Shown: piece after piece, positions 1 to 5,545 of the stretch
How the letters are laid out: each line of letters begins with the position of its first letter
Numbering within the stretch: the first letter of the stretch is position 1
NCBI GenBank assembly: GCA_944391155.1
Contig: CALXSO010000135.1
Span: 1-8,079, forward strand
Length of the DNA: 8,079 nt
Reading direction: 5' to 3'
DNA from: an uncultured Clostridia bacterium
GTDB lineage: Bacteria > Bacillota > Clostridia > TANB77 > CAG-508
Notes under the pieces: generated by a model
Seen by the model: the letters and a program-made list of their open reading frames with translations, nothing else
Databases searched by the model: none
What the model was told of the DNA's origin: nothing
Made by a program: the position numbers and the translations under genes

Positions 1-290
1 ATAAATAAAAATAAAAAAAAGAAAAAAAAAAACAAAAAAAAAAAAAAAAAGAAAAAAAAAAACAAATAAAATAAAAACAAGTAAAATAAAAAAAGTAAAA
101 TAAAAAACAAGTAAAATAAAAAAACAAGTAAAATAAAAAACAAGTAAAATAAAAAAACAAGTAAAATAAAAAAACAAGTGAAATAAAAAAACAAGTAAAA
201 TAAAAAAACAAGTAAAAATAAAAAACGGGTAAAAATAAAAAAATAAGTAAAAGTTAAAAGATAAGAAAAGTAAAAATATAATAAAAAACA
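1..290. repeat. A-rich tract with 17-bp tandem array
   Basis: The first 75 bases are almost pure A with scattered G, C and T. From about 78 to 243 a unit close to CAAGTAAAATAAAAAAA repeats about ten times. The C of the unit falls at 108, 125, 141, 158, 175, 192, 209 and 226, so the period is 17 with an occasional 16. The last units degrade (a CGGGT variant at 226-230, then loose copies to about 290). Period 17 is not a multiple of three, so it is not a coding repeat, and no gene is visible. It lies past the 3' end of the superoxide reductase gene. Confidence 0.9.
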
Positions 291-344
291 ATATTTATAA
301 AAAAATAAAAAATAGAGAATATTTTAATTTTTGAAAAATAAAAG

Positions 345-409
345 GGTACCTATAAAATATCCATAGTATAAAAAATCACTCTTTTTATACTATCTATTTT
401 ATAGGTATC
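345..409 (-). terminator. long hairpin, probable terminator of the superoxide reductase gene
   Basis: Arms 345-375 and 382-409 pair almost completely around a 6-base loop (TCACTC). The matching block TACCTATAAAATA is on the left arm and its complement on the right; there is one G-T wobble near the base and a small internal bulge. It begins 24 bases beyond the reductase stop codon. Read on the minus strand, the hairpin runs into T-rich sequence, as expected for an intrinsic terminator. It is longer and more AT-rich than most terminators, so a small palindromic repeat element is the alternative. Confidence 0.6.
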
Positions 410-432
410 ATTTTAAAATACTTTCTATTTTT

Positions 433-813
433 TTATTCTACAGTTTTTTTCCAAAGACCATGTTTATTACAATAAGCATAGATAACAGAATTTTCAATAT
501 AAGGAAAACGACATTCAGCATTTTGTTCAGGAAATAATCTAACAAAATATTCTTTATTATCTGCAACTAAACATATCCATTCAATAAAATGTTCTTTTTC
601 CATTACATGATTTACAGTAACAAAAATTTCATCCTCAATTATTTTATAAGTTGGAACATGTTTTTCTACAGCAGCATCTACAGAATTTGGTACCAAAAGC
701 TGCATTTCTTTACCACAACATTGTAAGCCACAATTTTCATTAGTACAATCTTCAATAACCTTAACTAGAGCACCACAAGATGCACACTTCTTTATTAATA
801 ATTCATTTTTCAT
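433..813 (-). CDS. dfx: desulfoferrodoxin-type superoxide reductase
   Basis: The 126-residue protein matches the usual length and layout of two-iron desulfoferrodoxins. Residues 1-37 are the rubredoxin-like N-terminal domain, with C10, C13, C32 and C33 (CASC...CC) to bind the Fe(SCys)4 centre. The rest is the superoxide reductase domain: H52 in EKHVP, H69 and H75 in the VNHVMEKEHFIEW block, and C115 and H118 in CNKHGLW, which match the four His plus axial Cys of the catalytic iron. E50-K51 correspond to the active-site Glu-Lys loop. In this family the cytosolic enzyme reduces superoxide to peroxide without making oxygen, using electrons usually from rubredoxin. Extra cysteines C23, C28, C81 and C101 are not family ligands. 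The start is fixed by AAGGAGGT on the minus strand (821-828). It is divergent from the hydrolase, with its own promoter and terminator. Confidence 0.94.
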   Translation of the reverse strand: MKNELLIKKCASCGALVKVIEDCTNENCGLQCCGKEMQLLVPNSVDAAVEKHVPTYKIIEDEIFVTVNHVMEKEHFIEWICLVADNKEYFVRLFPEQNAECRFPYIENSVIYAYCNKHGLWKKTVE

Positions 814-842
814 AAATAAAACCTCCTTAAAATTTCATTAAT

Positions 843-871
843 ATTATAGCACATAAGAATATTTTTAACAA
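843..871 (-). promoter_or_regulatory. promoter of the superoxide reductase gene
   Basis: On the minus strand a -35 TTGTTA (866-871) is followed after exactly 17 bases by -10 TATAAT (843-848), with TG one base before the -10 (extended -10). The predicted start leaves a leader of roughly 20-25 bases with the AAGGAGGT site. The -10 overlaps a loose match (10 of 14 fixed positions by eye) to the PerR box TTATAATNATTATAA. PerR control of this gene is known in some clostridia, but in sequence this AT-rich the match is weak. Confidence 0.7.
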
Positions 872-921
872 ATACATAAGAATATTTTTGATAAATAAAA
901 AAAGAATACTTTTGACAAATA
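852..921. repeat. three tandem 23-24 bp repeats in the divergent promoter region
   Basis: Units start at 852, 875 and 898 and read CATAAGAATATTTTT followed by a variable ACAAAT/GATAAAT/GACAAAT end; the third is diverged at its left edge. Each unit carries a -35-like hexamer on the + strand (TTAACA, TTGATA, TTGACA). The first unit contains the minus-strand -35 of the reductase. They could be operator copies or simple duplications. Confidence 0.75.
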
Positions 922-926
922 AAATA

Positions 927-970
927 TTGATAAAAAAAAATCATTATGATATATTAAAGCAAAAGGAGGA
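927..970 (+). promoter_or_regulatory. weak candidate promoter and ribosome binding site of the hydrolase gene
   Basis: TTGATA (927-932) lies 17 bases from TATATT (950-955), but this would leave a leader of only about 12 bases. TATGAT (945-950), inside the small palindrome ATCATTATGAT (940-950), is another possible -10, without a properly spaced -35. The ribosome binding site AAAAGGAGGA (961-970) is strong and sits three bases before the ATG. The binding site is firm; the promoter choice is not. Confidence 0.35.
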
Positions 971-973
971 AAC

Positions 974-1864
974 ATGAACATAGAAACAATACATTTCGAA
1001 ACAGAAGACAATGTAATATTATATGGATTAATATACAAATCCACAAAAAACACAAAAAAGGTACTAATATCAACACATGGAATGATAACAAATTGTATAA
1101 AACTAAGAGATGAAATAATAGCAAAAGAAATAGAAGAAATACAAATCGATACTCTAGTTTATAACAACAGAGGACAAGAAATAATGAGTTATTCTAAAAA
1201 GAAAGATGGAGAAACCATACTAGGAGGAACAGCTTTTGAAAATATAGACGAAAGTAATAAAGACGTAGAAGGAGCAATAAAATTTTGTATTGAAAAAGGA
1301 TATCAAGAAATATATTTAATGGGGCATAGTTTAGGTTCAACAAAAACAGTATACACATATAATAAAATGATAGAAAATAATAAAAACAATATATTAGAAA
1401 AGATAAAAGGAGTAATTTTATTATCTTTAATAGATATTCCAACAATATTAAGAGTATACTTAAACGCGAGATATCCAGAAATGCTAACATATGCAAAAAA
1501 CATGGAAAAAGAAAAAATGGAAAATATATTAATGCCAGAAACAGCATTTCTATATCCAATTAGTGTAAAAACATTCTTAAAATATGCAAGGGATTATCAA
1601 CAAATTGACTTTGCTAAATTTTCAGACAAAGAATACAATTATAAAGAAATAAACAATATAAAAGCACCATTAATGCTACGATGGGGAAATGTAAAAGAAA
1701 TGATTCTACAAAAACCTGAGGATTTATGCAAAAAATTAAAAGACAAAATTACTAATAATAAATTAGATATTGGATTTATCGAAGGAGGAAATCATAATTA
1801 TAGAGGAAAAGAAGAAATTTTAGCAAAAGAAATAAAAAATTTTTTAAAAAACATAGATAAATAA
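974..1864 (+). CDS. alpha/beta hydrolase, probable serine esterase
   Basis: A 296-residue cytosolic protein (no signal peptide) with an alpha/beta-hydrolase layout. The first strands lead to STHGM (33-37), the usual oxyanion-hole loop. YNNRGQ (63-68) follows, and GHSLG (117-121) is the nucleophile elbow with S119 as the predicted catalytic serine. H274 in EGGNHNY near the C-terminus is the expected catalytic histidine. The strand APLMLRWGNVKE, where the acidic residue normally sits, has no clear aspartate; a nearby glutamate may serve. The lid region (about 150-220) is Lys/Glu-rich. The order of motifs recalls DUF1749-like esterases and acylamino-type hydrolases, but the substrate cannot be read from sequence. 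The ATG is fixed by AAAAGGAGGA just upstream. It is transcribed alone and ends at the terminator at 1888-1917. Confidence 0.85.
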   Translation: MNIETIHFETEDNVILYGLIYKSTKNTKKVLISTHGMITNCIKLRDEIIAKEIEEIQIDTLVYNNRGQEIMSYSKKKDGETILGGTAFENIDESNKDVEGAIKFCIEKGYQEIYLMGHSLGSTKTVYTYNKMIENNKNNILEKIKGVILLSLIDIPTILRVYLNARYPEMLTYAKNMEKEKMENILMPETAFLYPISVKTFLKYARDYQQIDFAKFSDKEYNYKEINNIKAPLMLRWGNVKEMILQKPEDLCKKLKDKITNNKLDIGFIEGGNHNYRGKEEILAKEIKNFLKNIDK

Positions 1865-1887
1865 TAAAATATCAGATAAGTATCATG

Positions 1888-1917
1888 AAAAAGAAACCCA
1901 AAATGGTTTCTTTTTTG
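1888..1917 (+). terminator. intrinsic terminator of the hydrolase gene
   Basis: AAAAAGAAACC (1888-1898) pairs with GGTTTCTTTTT (1905-1915) around the loop CAAAAT, with the T-run forming the distal arm and tail. It starts 24 bases past the hydrolase stop. Confidence 0.85.
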
Positions 1918-1949
1918 AATATCCATAGGAAACTCTCTATAAAAAATAG

Positions 1950-2112
1950 TAAAAAATAAAAAAAGTAAAAATTAAAAAGTAGCAAAAATTAAAAAGTAGC
2001 AAAAATTAAAAAGTAGCAAAAATTAAAAAGTAGCAAAAATTAAAAAGTAGCAAAAATTAAAAAGTAGCAAAAATTAAAAAGTAGTAAAAATTAAAAAGTA
2101 GTAAAAATTAAA
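1950..2112. repeat. second 17-bp tandem array
   Basis: The unit AAAAATTAAAAAGTAGC repeats with an exact period of 17: its last base falls at 1983, 2000, 2017, 2034, 2051, 2068, 2085 and 2102. In the last two units C becomes T, and degraded copies flank both ends. The period is the same as in the array at 78-243. Rotated to start at GTA, the two consensus units agree at about 11 of 17 positions, and both arrays end in a TTAAAAGATAA stretch. Not coding. Confidence 0.92.
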
Positions 2113-2452
2113 AGATAATAAAAAACATAAAGTAATAAAAATATAAAATAAACTACAAAAAAATAAAATGTAATCTTAAATTATTGCAATTCAGACTAGG
2201 ATGAAAAGCAGTAGTCTAGAAGGATAAAATATAAAAATATTTTATCAAAGAAATACATAAATAGATAAAGATTTTTTGAAAGCAAAAAATCTACATAATA
2301 AGCTTTTCAACTACTCTACATAATCAAATCAAAACCATAACTTAATATTTTATTTTGTCGAAATTTGCGATGAAAAAAACTTTACAATCAAATAAAATTA
2401 TGTTAATATATCTACATAAGATTTTCAAATATATATATTTTTAATCTTTTAT
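2113..2452. other. gene-free stretch with three clustered hairpins
   Basis: No ORF of useful length. Three inverted repeats follow one another: AGACTA/TAGTCT (2193-2198/2212-2217), GATAAAATA/TATTTTATC (2222-2230/2237-2245, loop TAAAAA) and AGATTTTTT/AAAAAATCT (2269-2277/2284-2292, loop GAAAGC). The segment 2181-2250 resembles 4804-4875 (see findings). From 2293 to 2452 I see only AT-rich sequence with no promoter, gene or repeat that I would defend. Confidence 0.6.
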
Positions 2453-2460
2453 ATTTATTC

Positions 2461-2814
2461 AAAGAATTAATTCAAAGGGATTATTCCAAAAAAATTATCC
2501 AAAGAATTCATTCAAAAAGAATTATTCAAAATATTTATTCAAAGAATTCATTAAATAAGAATTATTCAAAATTTATTCAAAGAATTAATTCAAAGGGATT
2601 ATTCAAAAAAATTATCCAAAGAGTTCATTAAATAAGAATTATTCAAAAAATTCATTCAAAGAATTCATTCAAAAAGAATTAATCAAAAATTTATTCAAAG
2701 AATTCATTCAAAAGGATTATTCAAAAAAATTATCCAAAGAATTCATTCAAAAAATTCATTCAAAAAATTAATCCGAAGAATTTATTGAAAAAATTATTCA
2801 AAATTTTTTTCTAT
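2461..2814. repeat. nested tandem array: three 118-bp units of 13-bp subunits
   Basis: The basic subunit is 12-14 bases, close to TTCATTCAAAGAA, and occurs about 27 times. Above it is a higher-order period of 118: the block beginning AAAGAATT starts at 2461, 2579 and 2697, and the GGATTATTC...TTATCC block recurs in each copy. Copies 1 and 2 share the variant GAATTAATTCAAAGGGATT; copy 3 differs slightly. 118 is not a multiple of three and stops occur in most frames, so it is unlikely to encode protein. It contains several GAATTC sites. It ends about 100 bases before the surface-protein gene. Confidence 0.92.
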
Positions 2815-2919
2815 AAATTACAAAAAATAAATAAAGCAGGTGAGGCATATGTAAGTTTAAAAGAGAAGAAAAGGAACAAAAAATATATAAAAATAGAAAT
2901 GAAAGGAGAAAAAATTTGA
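2785..2919 (+). CDS. possible small ORF or 3' remnant of a lost gene, coupled to the surface-protein gene
   Basis: This frame is open from 2683 (after TAA at 2680-2682) through the end of the 118-bp array to TGA at 2917-2919. If it starts at TTG 2785, it gives 44 residues. The first half comes from repeat DNA. The second half (from about 2836, beginning AGEAYVSLKEKK) is Lys-rich and looks more like ordinary coding sequence. The stop overlaps the TTG start of the next gene (TTGA), a typical translational-coupling overlap. There is no clear ribosome binding site before 2785. It may be a genuine small gene, the tail of a gene whose 5' part was replaced by the array, or chance. I do not recognise it. 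Confidence 0.22.
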   Translation: MKKLFKIFFYKLQKINKAGEAYVSLKEKKRNKKYIKIEMKGEKI

Positions 2920-4229
2920 TACTAAAAAAATTAATAAAAATACTATTAATAATAATTAGTATTTTAACATTCAATATATTAATATTCATAAATTCAAGTA
3001 GAGCCACAGCAATAAATGAATACAAATTAAGAGCATTTGGAGCATCTGTAACTCTATTAAAATATAAAGGAGAACCTATAATTTCTTTTTATGTTGGATA
3101 TGAAGGAAAAATATATAATTATCCAGCATACTGTTTAGACAAAACAAAAGAATTCATAACAAACAAATTATCATATTCAGTTACAGAAAAAGACGAAATA
3201 AAAGACGTAAAATTATGGAGATACATAGTAAATGGTTATCCATATAAAACATCAAGTCAGCTAGGATGTAAAGGAAGAGATGAGGCATATGTTGCAACTC
3301 AACAAGCAATTTATTGTTATTTATATAATCAAAAAATAGAAGACTATGAACCAATTGGAGAAGAAGGAAAAAGAACTATAGAAGCAATGAAAAATATAAT
3401 AAAAAATGCAGAAAGCTCACAAGAAACACCAGCTTCACAAGCTATTAGAATAAACAAAATAGATTTAGAATTTAAACAAGATAACATTGATTCAAATTAT
3501 ATATCAAAAACATATCAAGTAATATCAAGTTTACCAATTGAAAGTTATAAAGTAACACTACAAGAACTAAATAAAGAAGATTTAGCAAAATTTAAAATTA
3601 CAGATCTAAGCAATACAGAAAAAACAGAATTCAAGCAAAACGAAAAATTCAAGATATTACTACCAATAGAAGAAATGAAAAAATCAGCAAATTTTAAAAT
3701 TGCAATACAAGCAAAAGTACACGCAAAACCAGTAATATATGCTATACCAAATGATACTTTATATCAGGATTTCGCAATTCCAGGAACAACAACTGAAGAA
3801 ATAGTTAATGAAAACACAGATGAGCCATATCCAGAGAATAAAACAAGTATGAAAATAATAAAACAAGACAAGGAAACACAAGAAAGGATAGAAGGAGTAG
3901 AATTTGAAATTTTAGATGCTAACAAAAAAATAATATATGAAAATTTAAAAACTAACGAAAATGGAGAAATAATTATAGACAATATAATTCCAGGGACATA
4001 TTATATAAGAGAAACAAAAGCAAAAGAAGGATATGTGCTAAATCCAGAACCTATAGAAATTATAGTTAGATTAAATCAAAACATAGAAATATTATTTTAT
4101 AATTTAAAAGATGATACACCAAAGGTCACAGTAAATGAAAAAGAAATTATTACTTATACACCTAAAGATACAGAAAAAGAAATTACTAAGATTAACGAAA
4201 TAAAAAAATTACCTATAACAGGAATGTAA
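2916..4229 (+). CDS. secreted thioester-domain and Cna-B surface protein with truncated LPITG end
   Basis: A 437-residue protein. The N-terminus has two Lys pairs, a hydrophobic core (about 9-25) and an AxA site (A30-A32), so it is a secreted precursor. Residues about 35-145 fit a thioester (TQXA) domain: C73 in PAYCLD and Q129 in ATQQA are the expected pair for the internal thioester, which in Gram-positive adhesins reacts with host surfaces. A linker domain follows (about 170-300). Residues about 310-398 are a Cna-B/SpaA fold with K313/K316, E366 in the RETKAKEGY block and N396 in FYNLK, the expected isopeptide set. The chain ends KKLPITGM then TAA, with no hydrophobic helix or basic tail, so standard sortase anchoring should fail. 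The TTG start is chosen because AAAGGAG (2902-2908) is well spaced and no in-frame ATG fits. No sortase gene is in the window. Confidence 0.88.
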   Translation: MILKKLIKILLIIISILTFNILIFINSSRATAINEYKLRAFGASVTLLKYKGEPIISFYVGYEGKIYNYPAYCLDKTKEFITNKLSYSVTEKDEIKDVKLWRYIVNGYPYKTSSQLGCKGRDEAYVATQQAIYCYLYNQKIEDYEPIGEEGKRTIEAMKNIIKNAESSQETPASQAIRINKIDLEFKQDNIDSNYISKTYQVISSLPIESYKVTLQELNKEDLAKFKITDLSNTEKTEFKQNEKFKILLPIEEMKKSANFKIAIQAKVHAKPVIYAIPNDTLYQDFAIPGTTTEEIVNENTDEPYPENKTSMKIIKQDKETQERIEGVEFEILDANKKIIYENLKTNENGEIIIDNIIPGTYYIRETKAKEGYVLNPEPIEIIVRLNQNIEILFYNLKDDTPKVTVNEKEIITYTPKDTEKEITKINEIKKLPITGM

Positions 4230-4313
4230 AATATATAAAAAGACAATATAATTAGAAAAATAGCAAGAAATATCAAGTCTGAAAAATATAATTATCATGT
4301 ATAAATAAGTATA

Positions 4314-4366
4314 ATTTCAACTTTAAAAGGTAATAAAATAATTTATTGCCTTTTAAAGTTTGAAAT
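4314..4366. terminator. long hairpin downstream of the surface-protein gene
   Basis: The core arms CTTTAAAAGG-T-AATAAA (4321-4337) and its complement (4342-4358) pair with one G-T wobble and a 4-base loop. Pairing extends outward through ATTTCAA/TTTGAAAT with one bulged T, about 24 bp in all. It begins 85 bases after the stop. No T-run follows on either strand, so this is a non-classical terminator or an mRNA 3'-end stabilising structure. Confidence 0.5.
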
Positions 4367-4482
4367 AAAATTAATCAAAAAATATGTATATCTAGTCAAA
4401 AAAATTAATATTCATTTTTTTAAATTAAAATATTTTGAATATTTTTCAGAAATAAGTTTACAAGACTTCTAGAGAAATATTT

Positions 4483-4491
4483 TGATATAAT
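4483..4491 (+). promoter_or_regulatory. extended -10 promoter for a candidate small RNA
   Basis: TGATATAAT is a perfect extended -10 (TG, one base, TATAAT). No well-spaced -35 is seen; TTTACA (4457-4462) is 23 bases away. The predicted start near 4498 lies about five bases before the closing stem of the structure at 4503-4633, and no ORF follows. Confidence 0.45.
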
Positions 4492-4497
4492 GTATAG

Positions 4498-4640
4498 GCT
4501 ATATTGCAAAATTAATATTATTATAATTAGACAGACTAATAGTCAAAATTGAGTTTAATTTTCTAATATATTAAATGAAAAGATACATCCAAACAAAAGG
4601 TACCAAGACGATATTAATTTTAAATTTTGCAATCTATATA
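4498..4640 (+). ncRNA. candidate structured RNA, unrecognised
   Basis: A closing stem pairs ATTGCAAA (4503-4510) with TTTGCAAT (4626-4633) and continues with ATTAATAT (4511-4518) against ATATTAAT (4611-4618). That is 16 perfect pairs with a 7-base bulge on the 3' side. Inside, ATTAG/CTAAT (4526-4530/4563-4567) encloses two small hairpins: GACT-AAT-AGTC (4534-4544) and AAAATT/AATTTT (4545-4550/4557-4562). The whole has the shape of a multi-branched RNA directly behind an extended -10. There is no terminator with a T-run just downstream, so the 3' end is unknown. AT-rich DNA makes chance pairing common; I match it to no known RNA family. Confidence 0.35.
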
Positions 4641-4803
4641 TGTAAATACAAAAATTTGATTAAATAAAATATCATATAAAAAATTTATAATAGGCATAAA
4701 ATATTGTATATAAAACAAAAAAAGTTATATTTTTTATAAATTGGCATATAATAGTATAAGAAAATAAGTTAGCATTAATGCTAAGAAAATAAAATAAAAA
4801 TAT
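4641..4803. other. AT-rich intergenic stretch with -10-like site and perfect 16-bp palindrome
   Basis: Two related blocks (around 4682-4715 and 4733-4765) share TTATAA..GGCATA, the second containing TATAAT at 4747-4752 with no good -35. Downstream lies the perfect palindrome TTAGCATTAATGCTAA (4769-4784), placed where an operator would sit relative to that -10. No gene follows before the tRNA. Confidence 0.4.
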
Positions 4804-4839
4804 TTATTGCTAGAATTCAGACTTCATTTCGTAGAGTGC

Positions 4840-4932
4840 TCTGAAATGTTGATATATAAATATTTTTTATCATAGTCCCATATGTAGAGATAAAGCTTTT
4901 TTGACAAAATATTTATATATCAAAATTTCAGA
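4840..4932. repeat. 26-27 bp inverted repeat with a 39-base spacer
   Basis: CTGAAATGTTGATATATAAA and six more bases (4841-4866) are the reverse complement of 4906-4931 with one mismatch; the outer T4840-A4932 also pairs. The spacer (4867-4905) contains TTTTTTGAC. The left arm also closes a smaller hairpin with 4827-4832 (CATTTC...AGAGTGCTCT...GAAATG), so two exclusive foldings are possible. No ORF. From 4933 to the tRNA promoter I see nothing else. Confidence 0.7.
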
Positions 4933-5002
4933 CGGACTACTTTTATGTAATTCTAAACAGTAACGTTTATTTTAAATTTTTATTTAAATTGCTTAAAATC
5001 TA

Positions 5003-5032
5003 TTGACAAAAGTAGCATATAAGATGTATAAT
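5003..5032 (+). promoter_or_regulatory. promoter of the tRNA gene
   Basis: A consensus -35 TTGACA (5003-5008) and a consensus -10 TATAAT (5027-5032) are 18 bases apart. The predicted start is about 10 bases before the mature 5' end. Confidence 0.88.
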
Positions 5033-5048
5033 TAAAAAGTCGATATAT

Positions 5049-5124
<76 letters not shown>

Positions 5125-5139
5125 ATAAATAAATCATTT

Positions 5140-5171
5140 AATAGCTTGTATCTAAGGATACAGGCTATTTT
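5140..5171 (+). terminator. intrinsic terminator of the tRNA gene
   Basis: AATAGCTTGTATC (5140-5152) pairs with GATACAGGCTATT (5157-5169) with one G-T wobble, loop TAAG, followed by TTTTGTTGG. A second palindrome, AAAATAGGA-T-TCCTATTTT (5183-5201), lies just downstream and may act as a back-up. Confidence 0.85.
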
Positions 5172-5201
5172 GTTGGATAATAAAAATAGGATTCCTATTT
5201 T

Positions 5202-5490
5202 AGGACACCATCTATGATTAATTTGGATAACAAACCATAGTTTTACATATATCTATAATCAGCACCAATTAAGGTTCAAATTTTAGTAAGCAATTTGTTT
5301 AACAAAAATAAACTAAAAAGATATCTTAAATATTTGCAGAAATCTATTACCACAAAATAAAATCAGATAGATGACGTCATTTGATACATATAAAAAAGAA
5401 AAAATTAATTTTCAAAAATTAAAACAATATTTCAAAAAAATTACAAAAATATTACAAAAACATTAAAAATAAAAAATAATACAAAAATGG
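5202..5490. other. gene-free leader region before the restriction-modification gene
   Basis: No ORF of useful length. The notable item is the perfect 10-bp palindrome ATGACGTCAT at 5371-5380, which is GC-richer than its surroundings. From about 5401 to 5490 the sequence becomes loose AATATTACAAAAA-type repeats. I see no riboswitch-like structure and no copy of the tRNA 3' end that would mark an attachment site. Confidence 0.5.
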
Positions 5491-5492
5491 TA

Positions 5493-5521
5493 TTGATTTA
5501 GAAAATAAATTAGTTTAAAAT
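5493..5521 (+). promoter_or_regulatory. probable promoter of the restriction-modification gene
   Basis: TTGATT (5493-5498) and TAAAAT (5516-5521) are separated by exactly 17 bases. The leader would be about 18 bases, just enough for the ribosome binding site GAGGTAGGTGG (5529-5539). Confidence 0.45.
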
Positions 5522-5545
5522 ATACCAAGAGGTAGGTGGAACAAA

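Noticed and set aside
78..243. CRISPR array
   Set aside because: The units are contiguous with no unique spacers, the period is only 17, and no cas genes are present. The arrays at 1950-2112 and 2461-2814 fail for the same reasons.
1194..1559. Long minus-strand open frame opposite the hydrolase gene
   Set aside because: It lies wholly inside a well-supported gene, lacks a ribosome binding site, and its Leu/Phe-rich product is what A-rich coding sequence gives on the opposite strand. The same holds for minus frames opposite the surface protein and methyltransferase.
2838..2849. Duplicated fragment of the thioester domain (TGAGGCATATGT also at about 3281)
   Set aside because: A 12-base match encoding EAYV in both places, but the flanks diverge at once. 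A match of this length is expected by chance in a window of this size and composition.
2899..2918. ATG at 2899 as the start of the surface protein
   Set aside because: It is out of frame with the long ORF (17 bases from the TTG) and lies upstream of the ribosome binding site; in its own frame it gives only six residues.
4769..4784. CIRCE heat-shock operator
   Set aside because: CIRCE is TTAGCACTC, nine bases, GAGTGCTAA. Here the half-sites abut with no spacer, and no chaperone gene follows.
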